Origin: Brachyhypopomus gauderio
Lineage: Eukaryota; Chordata; Actinopteri; Gymnotiformes; Hypopomidae
Assembly (NCBI RefSeq): GCF_052324685.1
Contig: NC_135221.1
Location: forward strand, 7,051,375 to 7,115,374
Direction of reading: 5' to 3'
Length of the DNA: 64,000 nt
Below, piece by piece: positions 62,372 through 64,000 of the stretch (the first letter of the stretch is position 1; each line of letters begins with the position of its first letter). A program made the translations under genes and the position numbers. Under the pieces are notes generated by a model, which saw only the letters and a program-made list of their open reading frames with translations, was not told the DNA's origin and ran no database searches.

Positions 62372-63934
62372 AACACATTTTCTCAATCACATTAATGTGT
62401 ATCCCTGACATGAGCATATATTTTATTTTGTTTGCACTGGAAAGTTTTTGTGTGTAAAACTGCATTGGGTTTCATTTTAAAAGCATTTGCATGATTCGGA
62501 CCCCTGCCCACCTTAAAGGTAACAGCTGGAATATGCAATGAAAAAGAATCGGTAACAGAATCTGTAATAACAGAAGAGAGAGGATAAATTAGTAGAATAT
62601 GTAGCATTTTCTGTGGTTTTAGCATCTTTCAGTCAATGACAGCTTGACCCTCAGGACACCAGAGCTGCTTACTGGCTGTCTAAATCTCAAGAGGAGCCCA
62701 TCCGATCTGCTTGACTTTCACAAAAATTATACAGATCATAACAGTACTTGTTGCTGTTATTAATGACTATTTCTGGTAAACACTTGTGGGGTGAAATGTA
62801 GGAAAAATGAGAACCCCAAGAACCCAGCCTGGAGGTCTGGGCAGGTTCTACCCATGCAAGAGGACCAAACCCAAAGAACTCCACAAAATTCAATAGAGAA
62901 AAGGATTGTCATTGTATGACTCCATTTAAGGTTAATCTTATAGAACACACTACTGGATCAGTGGTACCATCTGAGATAAGTTACATATATTTAAAGGAAT
63001 ATTTTGCCGTTCAATCTCATAGAACATGGCTGCAATATAGGGTTTAATGGACATAATTGATCACTATTTTTTGCCAGATGTGATGCTATCAGTATCAGTT
63101 TGTTTTAGATGGTGACCAACAGACTGAACCACTGTCTGGTCAGATGTTTCCCTATAAATTCCACATCTCGCCATCAGCTCATTATACAGTGACAGGATCT
63201 GCTACATTCCAGGCTGGCTTGCCTCATTGTGCACTTGCCTCTAGCATCAGTGCACTTGCATATGAAACAGTCACAACACCCATACCGTGACCTCTGATAT
63301 TCGCTCATTTCGTTCCAAGCTTTTATCAACGCCCACTGCCTCAGGACCAGGCGTGCAAAGGCACAGCAGGAGCAAAGGAAGTCCTGAGCATCACAGGAGC
63401 CCCAAGGCGGCCTGGCGCTCAGAGCATTAGAATGTGAAAGATCTTCTAAAACTGATGAAATCCAAGCAAGGAGTTGAAACAATCCAGAAGGGGAACCCAG
63501 TTCATATGGAGCGTGTGATGAAAGGCAACGGCCCAAGGCATCCTGAGCTCGGGCTCCTCTCTGGTGGAGGAACACCTGGAGACACAGCTGCAGTGTGTGT
63601 GTGGGGGGGCCGTTTGTACCAGGTGGATGTACTGCACAAACCGTCATGACGAGCAGCGCAAGCGCTTTTTCGTTTGAGTTGCGCCATCCCAACGGCTCAC
63701 CTGTGACTCACGGATGTTTTGTGAGGTGTGTTGTGTAATCTCATTAGCAACACACAGAGCAGCAGACAGTACTGTAGTGTGGGAACTGACTGAATTGGCC
63801 AATGTGGGCTTTACATACAAATGTTTGAGTTTAGCGGAGGTTGGGTGACCACGCCGAGGCAGTACCAGGCAGACAAAAGGCAGACAAGACCTTTTAATAG
63901 ATACACTGTCCTCCTTCGGTATGCCACACTACTC

Positions 63935-63940
<6 letters not shown>
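62372..63940. other. Intron or intergenic, nothing recognised
   Basis: Probably the first intron of the FAD-binding gene. A 172-codon minus-strand frame (63,174-63,692) and a 71-codon plus-strand frame (63,434-63,649) overlap each other and show no family features. Confidence 0.45.

Positions 63941-64000
<60 letters not shown>
63941..64000. repeat. (CT)n microsatellite at window end
   Basis: At least 30 CT units; it continues past the window edge. Confidence 0.95.

Noticed and set aside
63174-63692. A 172-codon minus-strand frame rich in cysteine
   Set aside because: No recognisable domain, overlaps an opposite frame, and no start or splice support.

Overview
The window is nuclear DNA of a ray-finned fish. 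Its genes have short exons and long introns, the introns are full of Tc1/mariner, hAT and PIF/Harbinger copies of fish type, dinucleotide repeats are abundant, and every protein matches a vertebrate family. A short tail motif near 20,325-20,375 is of a kind I associate with catfishes, characins and electric fishes, so an otophysan is my guess, not a demonstration. All exon limits were read by eye from splice sites and codon phase. Each spliced gene described as complete closes into an uninterrupted frame.

Layout. 1-10,612 holds no gene I can support; there is a LINE 3' end at about 3,060-3,780, and the last 1.8 kb may be 3' UTR of the next gene. 10,613-12,010 (-) is a HIC-family BTB/zinc-finger repressor (hic1-like) with a GC-rich promoter near 12,900. 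13,598-24,496 (-) is a complete 21-coding-exon FGD6-type Rho-GEF (DH-PH-FYVE-PH, 1,159 aa). 25,844-32,056 (-) is a complete mlkl, the necroptosis executioner pseudokinase (10 coding exons, 479 aa), whose third intron is swollen by nested transposons. 33,403-36,166 is a fold-back DNA element interrupted by a Harbinger element. 37,317-40,255 and 40,826-42,450 (-) are two tandem tmed6 genes. 44,641-47,285 (+) is nudt7, the peroxisomal CoA diphosphatase, ending in SKL. 47,300-61,500 is about 14 kb without a recognisable gene; it carries a Tc1 copy in which a 37-bp piece of the transposase gene has become an array of about 58 copies, a CACGTC-rich minisatellite and a near full-length Tc1. At 61,552 (+) begins an FAD-binding oxidoreductase-like gene; only its first coding exon is clear and the rest probably lies beyond the window.

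How the genes relate. mlkl, tmed6 and nudt7 all map to human 16q22-q23, so that block is an ancestral neighbourhood. FGD6 (human 12q22) and HIC genes (17p13, 22q11) do not belong to it, so 10-25 kb is either a fish-specific join or holds fish paralogues. The genes do not form one pathway: transcription repression, Cdc42-type GEF signalling at phosphoinositide membranes, necroptosis, early secretory cargo transport and peroxisomal CoA turnover.

The most notable structures are the transposase-derived 37-bp satellite, a roughly 220-nt pure CT tract feeding a 3' splice site of fgd6, a GC-AG intron that mlkl needs to stay in frame, a second likely GC-AG intron in fgd6, and a Harbinger insertion whose empty site is preserved in the opposite arm of its own host element.
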